Assembly: GCA_004557655.1 (NCBI GenBank)
Contig: SFGJ01000002.1
Location: 1 to 64,000 of the forward strand
Length of the DNA stretch: 64,000 nucleotides
Origin: Clostridiales bacterium
GTDB lineage: Bacteria > Bacillota > Clostridia > Oscillospirales > Oscillospiraceae
Direction: 5' to 3'
Numbering within the stretch: position 1 is the first letter of the stretch; every line of letters starts with the position of its first letter. Positions 57,440-64,000 of the stretch are shown in pieces. Under the pieces are notes generated by a model. It was not told the origin of the DNA and searched no databases. It was given only the letters and a program-made list of their open reading frames with translations. The position numbers were made by a program, and so were the translations under genes.

Positions 57440-59315
57440 AATGAAAAAGATCGGCGGGCATGGACACGGCGGCCGGCAGAAGCACGGCTACCAGAAGCCC
57501 AAGGACATGAAGGGGACGATAAAAAAGCTCCTCTCCTACATGGGGCACTACAGGGGCGCCATGGTGCTGGTGGCGGTGTGTCTGGTGGTGAGCAGCGGTG
57601 CGTCCATCTTCTCCAGCTACCTGCTCAAGCCCATTATCAACGACTATATCTTGCCGGGAGATTTCCCGGGACTTATTAGGATGCTGTGCGTGCTGGGGGG
57701 AGCCTTTGCTCTGTCGGCGGCCTGCTCCTACGCTTACGCGCGGATCATGGTGCATATCTCCCAGAACACCGTGGCGGCTATACGGCGGGACCTGTTCAAC
57801 CATCTGCAGTCCCTTCCCCTGCGATATTTCGACGCCCACCAGTCCGGCGACCTTATGAGCCGGTTTACCAACGACATCGACACTGTTTCGGAGATGATAA
57901 ACTCCAGCTTCGCCAACCTTATTTCCTGCGCGCTGACCTTTTTGGGCACCATAGGGATGATGCTGTACCTGAACTGGGTGCTGACGCTTATTACCTTCGC
58001 ATTCCTGGCGCTGATGCTGCTGACGGTGAAGACCATCGGCGGACGCAGTCGGGTGAGCTTCCAGCGGCAGCAGGCGGCTCTGGGCAGCGTGAACGGCTAT
58101 GTGGAGGAGATGATCGAGGGACAGAAGGTCATCAAGGTCTTTAACCACGAGGGCAAGACCATTGACCAGTTTGACACGCTCAATGAGAGCTACCGGCAGG
58201 CGGCTACCGCCGCCCAGGCCTATGCCAGCTCCATGATGCCCGCCATGGGCAACCTCTCCCGCATCAATTACGCCGTCACCTGCTGCGTGGGCGGACTGCT
58301 GGCCATCGGCGGCGTGGGGGATATCGGTTCTCTGGCGGCGTATCTGCTGTATGTCAAGCAGGTGTCCCAGCCCATTGCCCAGATCAGCCAGCAGACGAAC
58401 ACCATACTGGCGGCCGTGGCCGGCGCGGAACGCATCTTTGCCGTCATGGAGGAACCTCCCGAGACGGACGAGGGCAAGACCGTGCTGGTGCGGGTGGAAA
58501 AGGACGGCGACAAGCTAAAGGAGGTGCCCCACCGCACCGGCCATTGGGCGTGGAAATCCGCCGACGGAGAGCTCACGGAGCTGCGGGGCGATGTGCGGTT
58601 TGAACATGTGGACTTCGGCTACACGGCGGAAAAGCAGGTGCTGCGTAATGTGAGCCTGTATGCCAAGCCGGGACAGAAGATTGCCTTCGTCGGCTCCACG
58701 GGCGCCGGAAAAACCACGGTCACAAACCTCATCAACCGCTTTTACGACATCAGTGCCGGCACGATCACCTACGACGGCATTGATGTGCGGAACATGGAGA
58801 AGAATTCCCTGCGCCGTTCTCTGGGCGTGGTGCTGCAGGACACCCATCTCTTTACCGGTACCATCGCCGACAACATCCGCTACGGCCGGCCCGATGCCAC
58901 CGATGAGCAGGTCATTGCCGCGGCGAAGCTGGCCAACGCGGATACATTCATCCGCCACCTGCCGGAGGGGTATAATACCCGCATCACCGGCGATGGCGGC
59001 AGCCTCAGTCAGGGCGAGCGGCAGCTATTGGCCATTGCCCGGGCGGCGGTGTCCGATCCGCCGGTGCTGATCCTGGACGAGGCCACCTCCTCCATCGACA
59101 CCCGGACGGAAAAGCTCATCGAGAAGGGAATGGATTCCCTCATGGCGGGGCGGACGGTGTTTGTCATCGCCCACAGGCTCTCCACCGTGCGCAACGCCCA
59201 GGCCATTCTGGTGCTGGAGCAGGGGGAGATCATCGAGCGGGGCGACCATGAGGATCTGCTGAAGCAAAAGGGCAGATACTATCAACTGTATACCGGCCAG
59301 AGCGAACTGGCATAA
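57432..59315 (+). CDS. ABC exporter half, catalytic site subunit
   Basis: 627 residues. A His/Gly-rich N-terminus (GGHGHGGRQKHGYQKPKD) precedes the membrane domain; the ATPase part has GSTGAGKTT, LSQGERQLLAIARA and VLILDEATSSID with the normal glutamate. Together with the upstream subunit it forms a heterodimer. An inserted loop of about 30 residues (KTVLVRVEKDGDKLKEV) separates the two domains. ATG 57432 overlaps the previous stop by eight bases and has GGAGGAGG ahead. Confidence 0.9.
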   Translation: MAEMKKIGGHGHGGRQKHGYQKPKDMKGTIKKLLSYMGHYRGAMVLVAVCLVVSSGASIFSSYLLKPIINDYILPGDFPGLIRMLCVLGGAFALSAACSYAYARIMVHISQNTVAAIRRDLFNHLQSLPLRYFDAHQSGDLMSRFTNDIDTVSEMINSSFANLISCALTFLGTIGMMLYLNWVLTLITFAFLALMLLTVKTIGGRSRVSFQRQQAALGSVNGYVEEMIEGQKVIKVFNHEGKTIDQFDTLNESYRQAATAAQAYASSMMPAMGNLSRINYAVTCCVGGLLAIGGVGDIGSLAAYLLYVKQVSQPIAQISQQTNTILAAVAGAERIFAVMEEPPETDEGKTVLVRVEKDGDKLKEVPHRTGHWAWKSADGELTELRGDVRFEHVDFGYTAEKQVLRNVSLYAKPGQKIAFVGSTGAGKTTVTNLINRFYDISAGTITYDGIDVRNMEKNSLRRSLGVVLQDTHLFTGTIADNIRYGRPDATDEQVIAAAKLANADTFIRHLPEGYNTRITGDGGSLSQGERQLLAIARAAVSDPPVLILDEATSSIDTRTEKLIEKGMDSLMAGRTVFVIAHRLSTVRNAQAILVLEQGEIIERGDHEDLLKQKGRYYQLYTGQSELA

Positions 59316-59336
59316 TAATGCAAGGAGGAAACGAAC

Positions 59337-59726
59337 ATGACGGAAAAGGAATTGATACAGGCCGCTGTGGAGATGCTGGACAAAGCCTATGTTCCCTACT
59401 CCCATTTTCCGGTGGGTGCTGCCTTGGAGTGCGGCGACGGCACGGTGTATACCGGCTGCAATATTGAAAACGCCGCCTTTCCCTGCACCATATGCGCCGA
59501 GCGCGCGGCGATCTTCAAGGCTGTCAGCGAGGGACACCGCACCTTCCGCCGCATCGTGGTGGCGGGCAGGAGCGAGAAATTCTGCGTACCCTGCGGCTCC
59601 TGCCGGCAGGTGATGCGGGAATTTGCCCCGGAGATGGAAGTCATCTGTCTCAACGGCAAGGGGGAGGCCAGGCAGTACACCCTCAGGCAGCTCCTGCCGG
59701 AGAGCTTCGGCCCGGAATATCTGTAA
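59337..59726 (+). CDS. cdd: Cytidine deaminase
   Basis: 129 residues with YVPYSHFPVGAAL, NIENAAFPCTICAERAA and CVPCGSCRQVM carrying the zinc ligands and catalytic glutamate. It salvages cytidine and deoxycytidine. AAGGAGG stands ahead of ATG 59337. In many relatives it sits beside era; here it follows the exporter genes. Confidence 0.95.
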   Translation: MTEKELIQAAVEMLDKAYVPYSHFPVGAALECGDGTVYTGCNIENAAFPCTICAERAAIFKAVSEGHRTFRRIVVAGRSEKFCVPCGSCRQVMREFAPEMEVICLNGKGEARQYTLRQLLPESFGPEYL

Positions 59727-59783
59727 CCCGCCCGGAGGGACGGACATAGAATGGAGCAGTCCGTCCGGAGGAGGTCTTTCCCT

Positions 59784-60029
59784 GTGCAAAGCGATCTTTC
59801 CTGTCTGGGGAGCGGGCAGCGGGGCGTTATCACGGAGCTGCGGTTTTCCGGCGGGAAAAGGCGGCGGCTCATGGAGCTGGGGTTCATTCCCGGCGCAACG
59901 GTGATGGCGCTGCAGAGGGCGCCCTTTGGCGGCGCCGTGTCCTATGAGATCATGGGGACGGTGATCGCCCTGCGGCCCTCCGATGCCCGGCACATTGGAA
60001 TATGCAGAGAATCGGAAGCGAACCGATAA
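59784..60029 (+). CDS. feoA: FeoA-family iron transport accessory protein
   Basis: 81 residues: GQRGVITELRFSGGKRRRLMELGFIPGATVMALQRAPFGGAVSYEI is the SH3-like FeoA domain (written here in parts: GKRRRLMELGFIPGATV, then PFGGAVSYEIMGT). I prefer GTG 59784 with GGAGGAGG nine bases ahead; ATG 59751 would add eleven residues. It is separated by 6 kb from feoB, but both are presumably needed for ferrous iron uptake. Confidence 0.85.
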   Translation: MQSDLSCLGSGQRGVITELRFSGGKRRRLMELGFIPGATVMALQRAPFGGAVSYEIMGTVIALRPSDARHIGICRESEANR

Positions 60030-60032
60030 TGG

Positions 60033-60067
60033 AAAACCGGATCGTCCCATGGGACGGTCCGGTTTTT
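60033..60067 (+). terminator. Terminator after feoA
   Basis: AAAACCGG...CGTCCC pairs with GGGACG...CCGGTTTT (60033-60067) around AT-rich centre, ending in TTTTT. Confidence 0.9.
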
Positions 60068-60216
60068 GCGTGGAGAGGTGAGGAGGTGTTTGGGGACGGA
60101 GGCCGCGGATCGCCTTCGCCGCCGTGGGCGTCCGCACCATGGCGCGGGTGATGCGGGGCCATGTGCGCATCGCTCCCCACGGAGCCGGACAGAGAAAAAT
60201 TGGACACTATATACAG

Positions 60217-60343
60217 TTGCAATCTCCTCTTTTTGTGTTATACTACCTCCCGACAGGTTTCCACACCCTGTCCAAGCGCCGTGAATCGGCGTTCGTTCGG
60301 CCCACCGGCCGTTCTCTAAACAAAAAATGGGAGGATACATACC
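60217..60343 (+). promoter_or_regulatory. queT promoter and structured leader, candidate preQ1 riboswitch
   Basis: Promoter TTGCAA (60217-60222), 16-base spacer, TATACT (60239-60244). The leader of about 90 bases has three stems: GACAGG/CCTGTC, CGCCG/CGGCG and CGGCC/GGCCG, then an A-rich stretch (TAAACAAAAAA) before GGGAGG. QueT genes are often governed by preQ1 riboswitches, and class III was described in this bacterial group with an aptamer distant from the ribosome site. I cannot match the consensus by eye. Confidence 0.5.
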
Positions 60344-60853
60344 ATGAAGAAGCTTACCCTTCGCCACATTACCACCGCCGCCGCCGTGGGCGCGGTCTAC
60401 GCCGCCATGTCCATACTCGGCTCCGTTTTCGGCGTGACCTTTGGGCCGGTGCAGTGCCGCTTTGCCGAGGCGCTGTGCGTGCTGCCCTTCTTTTTCCCGG
60501 AAACGGTGTGGGGCCTGTTCGTAGGCTGCCTCATCACCAACCTCCTCAGCCCCTATGGGCTGGTGGACATTGTGGTGGGATCCCTGGCCACCCTGCTGGG
60601 AGCCTTTCTAACATCGGGGTGCGGGAAAAAGTGGCTGGCGCCGCTGCCGCCGGTGGTGTGCAACGGCCTGCTGGTGGGCGGAATGCTGGCCTGGGAGCAG
60701 GTGGGCTTTGCCGATGCCTTTTTTGCCGCCTTCGCCCTGAACGCCGGGTCCGTGGCACTGGGAGAGCTGCTGGCCTGCTATGGACTGGGCGCGGTGCTTT
60801 TGTGGCGGCTGCCCCGGATCGGCTTTTTCAAAAACCGGATGACGAGAACCTGA
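60344..60853 (+). CDS. queT: QueT-family queuosine-precursor transporter
   Basis: 169 residues, about five hydrophobic segments: ITTAAAVGAVYAAMS, FGPVQCRFAEALCVLPFF, GLFVGCLITNLLSPYG and DIVVGSLATLLGA are typical of the QueT substrate-binding component of energy-coupling-factor importers. It would take up preQ1 or a related precursor with shared ECF ATPases encoded elsewhere. GGGAGG stands before ATG 60344. Confidence 0.9.
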   Translation: MKKLTLRHITTAAAVGAVYAAMSILGSVFGVTFGPVQCRFAEALCVLPFFFPETVWGLFVGCLITNLLSPYGLVDIVVGSLATLLGAFLTSGCGKKWLAPLPPVVCNGLLVGGMLAWEQVGFADAFFAAFALNAGSVALGELLACYGLGAVLLWRLPRIGFFKNRMTRT

Positions 60854-60874
60854 CACAAGATGCTGTATGCTGTA

Positions 60875-60912
60875 CCCTCTCTGCACCGCAAGGGGTGGAG
60901 AGGGACTTTTTT
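60875..60912 (+). terminator. Terminator after queT
   Basis: CCCTCTCTGCACC pairs with GGGTGGAGAGGG around GCAA (60875-60904), then AC and six T. Confidence 0.92.
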
Positions 60913-60945
60913 GCAAAATTTTCTCTCCGTTCCGGCGAAAAAGCC

Positions 60946-61052
60946 TTGACTTTTGACAAAAAACAAGTACAATAATAAGGCTTGCATTATGTGGGCAAAT
61001 CCTTGCTCTCACAGAAAGTGAGGGCCATAAGACCAGAAGGAGGTGCAAAAGT
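60946..61052 (+). promoter_or_regulatory. Promoter and leader of rpsF-ssb-rpsR
   Basis: TTGACT (60946-60951), 16-base spacer, TACAAT (60968-60973). The leader of about 70 bases has a CTCTCAC/GTGAGGG hairpin and then AAGGAGGTG. Leaders of this operon are often bound by S6:S18 for autoregulation; the motif is not certain here. Confidence 0.65.
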
Positions 61053-61349
61053 ATGGCTAAAATTTCTGCCAACTACGAGGTCGTGTTCATCATCGACCCT
61101 GCACAGGGTGAGGAGGCTATTGCCGCCACCGTGGCAAAGTTCCGGGCTCTGGCTGAGCAGAATGGTTCCGACGTAGTCGTGGACGAGTGGGGCAAGCGCC
61201 GTCTTGCTTACGCCATCGACTACAAGACCGAGGGTTACTATGTGCTGATGAGCTTCACCAGCGCTCCCGAGTTCCCCAAGGAGCTGGATCGTATCCTGGG
61301 CATTACCGAGGGCATTATGCGTTCCATGATCGTTTGCAAGGACGAGTAA
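61053..61349 (+). CDS. rpsF: Ribosomal protein bS6
   Basis: 98 residues: NYEVVFIIDPAQGEEAI, GKRRLAYAIDYKTEGYYVLMSF and LDRILGITEGIMRSMI are bS6 hallmarks. It pairs with bS18 on the 30S platform. First gene of the classical rpsF-ssb-rpsR operon. Confidence 0.96.
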   Translation: MAKISANYEVVFIIDPAQGEEAIAATVAKFRALAEQNGSDVVVDEWGKRRLAYAIDYKTEGYYVLMSFTSAPEFPKELDRILGITEGIMRSMIVCKDE

Positions 61350-61362
61350 GGGAGGCACACAA

Positions 61363-61797
61363 ATGCTGAACAAGATCATTATCATGGGTCGCCTGACCAG
61401 AGACCCGGAGCTGCGCAGAACCGCCAGCTCTACCGCCGTTGCCGGCTTCACTCTGGCGGTTGACCGGGATTTCAAGTCCCAAAACGGCGAGAAGAGCACG
61501 GATTTCATCGATGTGGTCGCCTGGCGCAACACCGCTGAATTCGTGGCCAAGTACTTCACCAAGGGCCGCATGGCCGTTGTGGAGGGCCGCCTGCAGATCC
61601 GGGACTGGAAGGACAAGGACGGAAACAACCGCCGCAGCGCTGAAGTGGTGGCCGAGAATGTGTATTTCGGCGACTCCAAGCGGGACGGCGCCCCTGCCGG
61701 CGACTATGCCGCGCCTATGGGCGGTTATGCCGCTCCCGTCAGCACTACCTCCAGCTTTTCCGAGATCGAAGACGAGGACGGCGATCTGCCGTTCTGA
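61363..61797 (+). CDS. ssb: Single-stranded DNA-binding protein
   Basis: 144 residues. OB fold (NKIIIMGRLTRDPELRRT, DFIDVVAWRNTAEFVAKYFTKG, VEGRLQIRDWKDKDGNNRRSAEV), a Gly/Ala-rich linker and the acidic tail DEDGDLPF that binds partner proteins. AGGGAGG ahead of the ATG. Confidence 0.96.
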   Translation: MLNKIIIMGRLTRDPELRRTASSTAVAGFTLAVDRDFKSQNGEKSTDFIDVVAWRNTAEFVAKYFTKGRMAVVEGRLQIRDWKDKDGNNRRSAEVVAENVYFGDSKRDGAPAGDYAAPMGGYAAPVSTTSSFSEIEDEDGDLPF

Positions 61798-61842
61798 TCC
61801 GTACCCCCGGGGTACACCAAATTTTCAAAGGAGGAATTATCC

Positions 61843-62094
61843 ATGGCTATGGAACGCGAAAATAGAGCGCCCCGCGGCAACACCCGCAAGCGCCGCAAGG
61901 TTTGCCAGTTCTGCGTGGACAAGTGCGAGCACATCGACTATAAGGACGCCGCTAAGCTGCGCCGCTTCATCTCCGAGCGCTCCAAGATCCTGCCCCGCCG
62001 CACCACCGGCACCTGCGCTATGCATCAGCGCCAGCTGACGATGGCCATCAAGCGGGCCCGTCAGATCGCCCTGCTGCCCTTCGTCACCGAATAA
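61843..62094 (+). CDS. rpsR: Ribosomal protein bS18
   Basis: 83 residues. CQFCVDKCEHIDYKDAAKLRRF and ERSKILPRRTTGTCAMHQR; the retained cysteines indicate the zinc-binding form. AAAGGAGG precedes the ATG. Confidence 0.96.
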   Translation: MAMERENRAPRGNTRKRRKVCQFCVDKCEHIDYKDAAKLRRFISERSKILPRRTTGTCAMHQRQLTMAIKRARQIALLPFVTE

Positions 62095-62115
62095 GGCAGA
62101 GATATATGCAGAATC

Positions 62116-62150
62116 AAACAGACGCAGCCGTGAGGCTGCGTCTGTTTTTT
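62116..62150 (+). terminator. Terminator of the rpsF operon
   Basis: Fourteen-base perfect stem 62116-62129 / 62134-62147 with GTGA loop, then T-run to 62150. Confidence 0.93.
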
Positions 62151-62384
62151 ATCGGGCGGCAGAGTGAGGGCGCCCCGCCCTGCAAATGGCTTGCGGGCTG
62201 GTGCAAGCGGGCCGATGTGGGGAGCGAACTGAGCGCCGCCAGTGGCGGATGCAGCGAGGTGAGCGAGTGGCAGCGGTCAAAATTTACAGCGTCCGCCGTA
62301 AGGCAGCGCAGAAATTTTGGGCACCGCAACAGGGCCATCGGCCCCTACGCAAGGGGCGAGGCACGATGCGGCGGACGGTGGCGT
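62151..62384. repeat. GC-rich hairpin-bearing intergenic stretch
   Basis: Holds GCTTGC/GCAAGC, CCGCC/GGCGG and an AAAATTT/AAATTTT-bounded stem around 62,279-62,320, but shows no convincing coding frame. It differs from the three-copy repeat family though it shares the style of AT-clamped GC stems and a GCCAGTG block. It may be another small palindromic element. Confidence 0.4.
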
Positions 62385-62606
62385 TTACCGGGCGGCGGGA
62401 TAGGGTGCGGACTCATCGGTGCGGCCCAGAAGATAGTCTGTGCTGGTGCCGTAGAAATCCGCCAGCTTCAGCAGTACGTCGGTGGGGATGTCCCGTTTGC
62501 CCATTTCATAGTAGGAATAGCAGACCTGGGAGCATTGCAGATAGGCGGCCAGGTCCTTTTGCAGCAGGTCCCGGTCCTCCCGCAGGTCGCGGATGCGTCT
62601 ATACAT
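62385..62606 (-). CDS. Small XRE-family regulator
   Basis: 73 residues, essentially a helix-turn-helix (DLREDRDLLQKDLAAYLQCSQVCYSYYEMGKRDIPTDVLLKLADFYGTSTDYLLGR, in pieces: QKDLAAYLQCSQVCYSYYE; LKLADFYGTSTDYLLG). It is divergent from the membrane protein at 62745 and probably represses both directions through the palindromes between them. Confidence 0.85.
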   Translation of the reverse strand: MYRRIRDLREDRDLLQKDLAAYLQCSQVCYSYYEMGKRDIPTDVLLKLADFYGTSTDYLLGRTDESAPYPAAR

Positions 62607-62649
62607 GGCTATGTGCCTCCTTCTCAGGGTATCACAAAAAGTATAGACA

Positions 62650-62693
62650 AAACAAATTGTTTTATTGACAGATATAACAATTTGTTATATTAT
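62650..62693. promoter_or_regulatory. Divergent promoter with two ACAA-TTGT palindromes
   Basis: Rightward promoter TTGACA (62665-62670), 17-base spacer, TATTAT (62688-62693). AACAAATTGTT (about 62651-62661) and ATAACAATTTGTTAT (about 62674-62688) are palindromes on both sides of the -35 box, the second filling the spacer. Confidence 0.75.
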
Positions 62694-62744
62694 GGAGTTG
62701 CCGAGAGATAAAAAGAGGTGCAAAAAAGAAACGGAGGAGAAATA

Positions 62745-63479
62745 ATGGAGTATAAAGATGAGATGCACATGAAAGCGGACACGGAAAACATCCCCGAAGC
62801 ACAAGAGGCTCCGCAGAAGCAAGCGGCGACCGAGTCAGAGCAGGAAACAAAAGAAAGGGTCCCTATTGGGCGAAGAATTTTGAACGACATTCGGAATGCT
62901 TTTTCGCCGGAGAGGCGGAAAAAATCGGCGATCATTACAGCTGCGGTGGTATTGGTAATGGCAGCTGCCGGAGGGCTGCTGGGGCGCAGCGGCCCCACCC
63001 CGGTTGCCAAGCGGTATGCAATAGCCGTTTTTGATGATATGAAGACCGTAGTGAAGCTGAGTGCGTATGATTGGCAAAAGGATAGGCTGGCCGATTATAA
63101 GGACGAAGATGATTTTTTTGAGGAGATGAGCGACAAATACGATGAAGATATTACATCGTGGAGAACATTCTACAAAGCAGAAGATAGGGATAGCCGCGAA
63201 GATCTTGAGGATGCGCTGGGGAAATACAAAATCAGTGCGGAAGTTACCAAAAATCGGGATGTCTCGCTGAACAAGTGGCTGGATGAATACTCGCTGACGC
63301 TGAAAGAGCTTGAAAGGAGCGGAAGCTTTGACAAGGACAAGGTCAGCGGGGTCAAGGAGGTCACGGTAAAGGTCAAATTGAAGGGCGAAGATCAGACAGA
63401 GCGCGTTACCATGGACATGTGTCTGGTGAAGACCGGCGGTTTCTGGAAGGTATTGACCTGCGATATGGATTGGGATTGA
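62745..63479 (+). CDS. Single-pass membrane protein with extracytoplasmic domain
   Basis: 244 residues. A charged cytosolic N-terminus (about 1-65, Glu/Gln/Lys-rich), one membrane segment (about 68-88, SAIITAAVVLVMAAAGGLLG) and an outside domain of about 150 residues with a conserved-looking end (VTMDMCLVKTGGFWKVLTCDMDWD, where GFWKV resembles lumazine-like DUF4878 domains). ATG 62745 follows GGAGGAG. It is controlled from a promoter under the XRE palindromes. Function unknown. Confidence 0.6.
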   Translation: MEYKDEMHMKADTENIPEAQEAPQKQAATESEQETKERVPIGRRILNDIRNAFSPERRKKSAIITAAVVLVMAAAGGLLGRSGPTPVAKRYAIAVFDDMKTVVKLSAYDWQKDRLADYKDEDDFFEEMSDKYDEDITSWRTFYKAEDRDSREDLEDALGKYKISAEVTKNRDVSLNKWLDEYSLTLKELERSGSFDKDKVSGVKEVTVKVKLKGEDQTERVTMDMCLVKTGGFWKVLTCDMDWD

Positions 63480-63501
63480 CGAGACAGCACAGCAAAAAGT
63501 A

Positions 63502-63546
63502 AAAAACAGGAACGTGGGAATAAAATACACCCGCGTTCCTGTTTTT
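63502..63546. terminator. Bidirectional terminator between the membrane gene and rnj
   Basis: AAAAACAGGAACG (63502-63514) pairs with CGTTCCTGTTTTT (63534-63546), serving both convergent genes. Confidence 0.9.
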
Positions 63547-63558
63547 ATTGAATTTCAA

Positions 63559-64000
63559 TTACAGCTTCGTCACCATGGGGATCACCATGGGGCTGCGCTT
63601 GGTGTTCTTATACAGGTAGCTGCTCACAGCGCTGCGGACGGCCCGGGACACCTCGCCGTCGTCCCGGCGCTTGCGCTGGGGCATAGCGTCCACGGTCTTT
63701 TGGGCCACATCCCGGAGCTGGCGCAGCAGCTCCTCGGACTCCTTCACATACACGAAGCCCCGGGTGACGATCTCCGGCGGGCACAGAAGCTGGTGGTCGT
63801 GAGAGGACATGGACAGAACCACCACCACCATGCCGTCCTCGGCCAGGAGTTTGCGGTCGTTGAGCACCACGGCGCCTACCTCGCCTACGCCGGAGCCGTC
63901 CACAAACACCTCCCCGGCGGGAACGGAGGTCTCGCACTTGATGTGCTTGCCGGTGATCTCAATGACGGAGCCGTTGTCCGCCACGATAATGTTGCTCGGA
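63559..64000 (-). CDS. rnj: Ribonuclease J, C-terminal part (runs off the right edge)
   Basis: The visible 147 codons read SNIIVADNGSVIEITG, VFVDGSGVGEVGAVVLNDRKLLAEDGMVVVVL, EIVTRGFVYVKESEELL and end RSPMVIPMVTKL. These are the beta-CASP end and C-terminal domain of RNase J, a 5'-3' exonuclease and endonuclease central to Firmicutes mRNA decay. The catalytic metallo-lactamase part lies beyond the window. The frame is open through base 63,999, so the GTG at 63984 is not the start. Confidence 0.93.
   Translation of the reverse strand, partial: PSNIIVADNGSVIEITGKHIKCETSVPAGEVFVDGSGVGEVGAVVLNDRKLLAEDGMVVVVLSMSSHDHQLLCPPEIVTRGFVYVKESEELLRQLRDVAQKTVDAMPQRKRRDDGEVSRAVRSAVSSYLYKNTKRSPMVIPMVTKL

Noticed and set aside
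60255..60290. Class I preQ1 riboswitch directly before queT
   Set aside because: A GGTTTCCACACCC-type loop is suggestive, but the A-rich tail expected right after the stem is missing and the ribosome site is too far away. Only a general riboswitch candidate is kept.
1..64000. CRISPR arrays, rRNA and tRNA genes
   Set aside because: I saw no regularly spaced repeats, no tRNA cloverleaf with a T-loop consensus and no rRNA blocks. The three-copy hairpin family is dispersed, not arrayed.

Overview
The window reads as chromosome from a GC-rich, spore-forming Clostridia, most likely of the Oscillospiraceae/Ruminococcaceae type. The reasons are the sporulation genes (spoIIE, yqfC, yqfD, a ylbJ-like gene, a LysM-GH18 cortex-lysis type enzyme), the Firmicutes operon orders (rimP-nusA-ylxR-ylxQ-infB-rbfA-nrnA-truB-ribF; phoH-ybeY-era-yqzL-recO-mutS2; rpsF-ssb-rpsR), strong AGGAGG-type ribosome sites and no ribosomal or transfer RNA genes in view. 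Species cannot be named from this alone.

Bases 1-5,060 are visibly AT-richer accessory DNA: the tail of a mobile element, two small minus-strand genes, a TnpV-family transposon protein, an AbiE-type antitoxin/toxin pair, a small membrane protein paired with a TIR-domain protein, and the 5' stump of a type III methyltransferase gene. From about 5,300 the sequence is GC-rich chromosome. Bases 5,373-11,328 hold an RpiR regulator, a PhnD/PhnC/PhnE/PhnE-type ABC importer and a cytosolic 5'-nucleotidase. Bases 11,620-18,665 (minus strand) hold a three-gene operon: a 1,589-residue fusion (HD, helical repeats, nucleotidyltransferase, GNAT, phosphoribosyltransferase), a lactate/malate-dehydrogenase-like protein and a flavoprotein. 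This is the strongest candidate for an undescribed system.

Next come an AtoE-like short-chain fatty acid transporter, uvrC, and an XRE-controlled operon for secreted and wall-anchored proteins (22,886-25,037), then recG, an HxlR/LysE pair and truA. Bases 29,385-30,531 are a graveyard of mobile-element debris, including a response regulator fused by deletion to the tail of a histidine kinase. From 30,532 to 53,360, mostly on the minus strand, lie the housekeeping translation, repair and sporulation operons and feoB. The last 10 kb carry a GH18 enzyme, a MarR-controlled heterodimeric ABC exporter, cdd, feoA, queT with a structured leader, rpsF-ssb-rpsR, an XRE/membrane-protein pair and the start-truncated end of RNase J.

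Scattered between genes are small hairpin-rich elements. One family has three copies (25,086; 28,464; 42,996) whose stems differ by compensating changes, two of them flanked by direct repeats of 17 and 14 bp. A different hairpin-rich insert lies between two copies of the infB 3' end that differ only at synonymous positions. These small elements are the second main point of interest.
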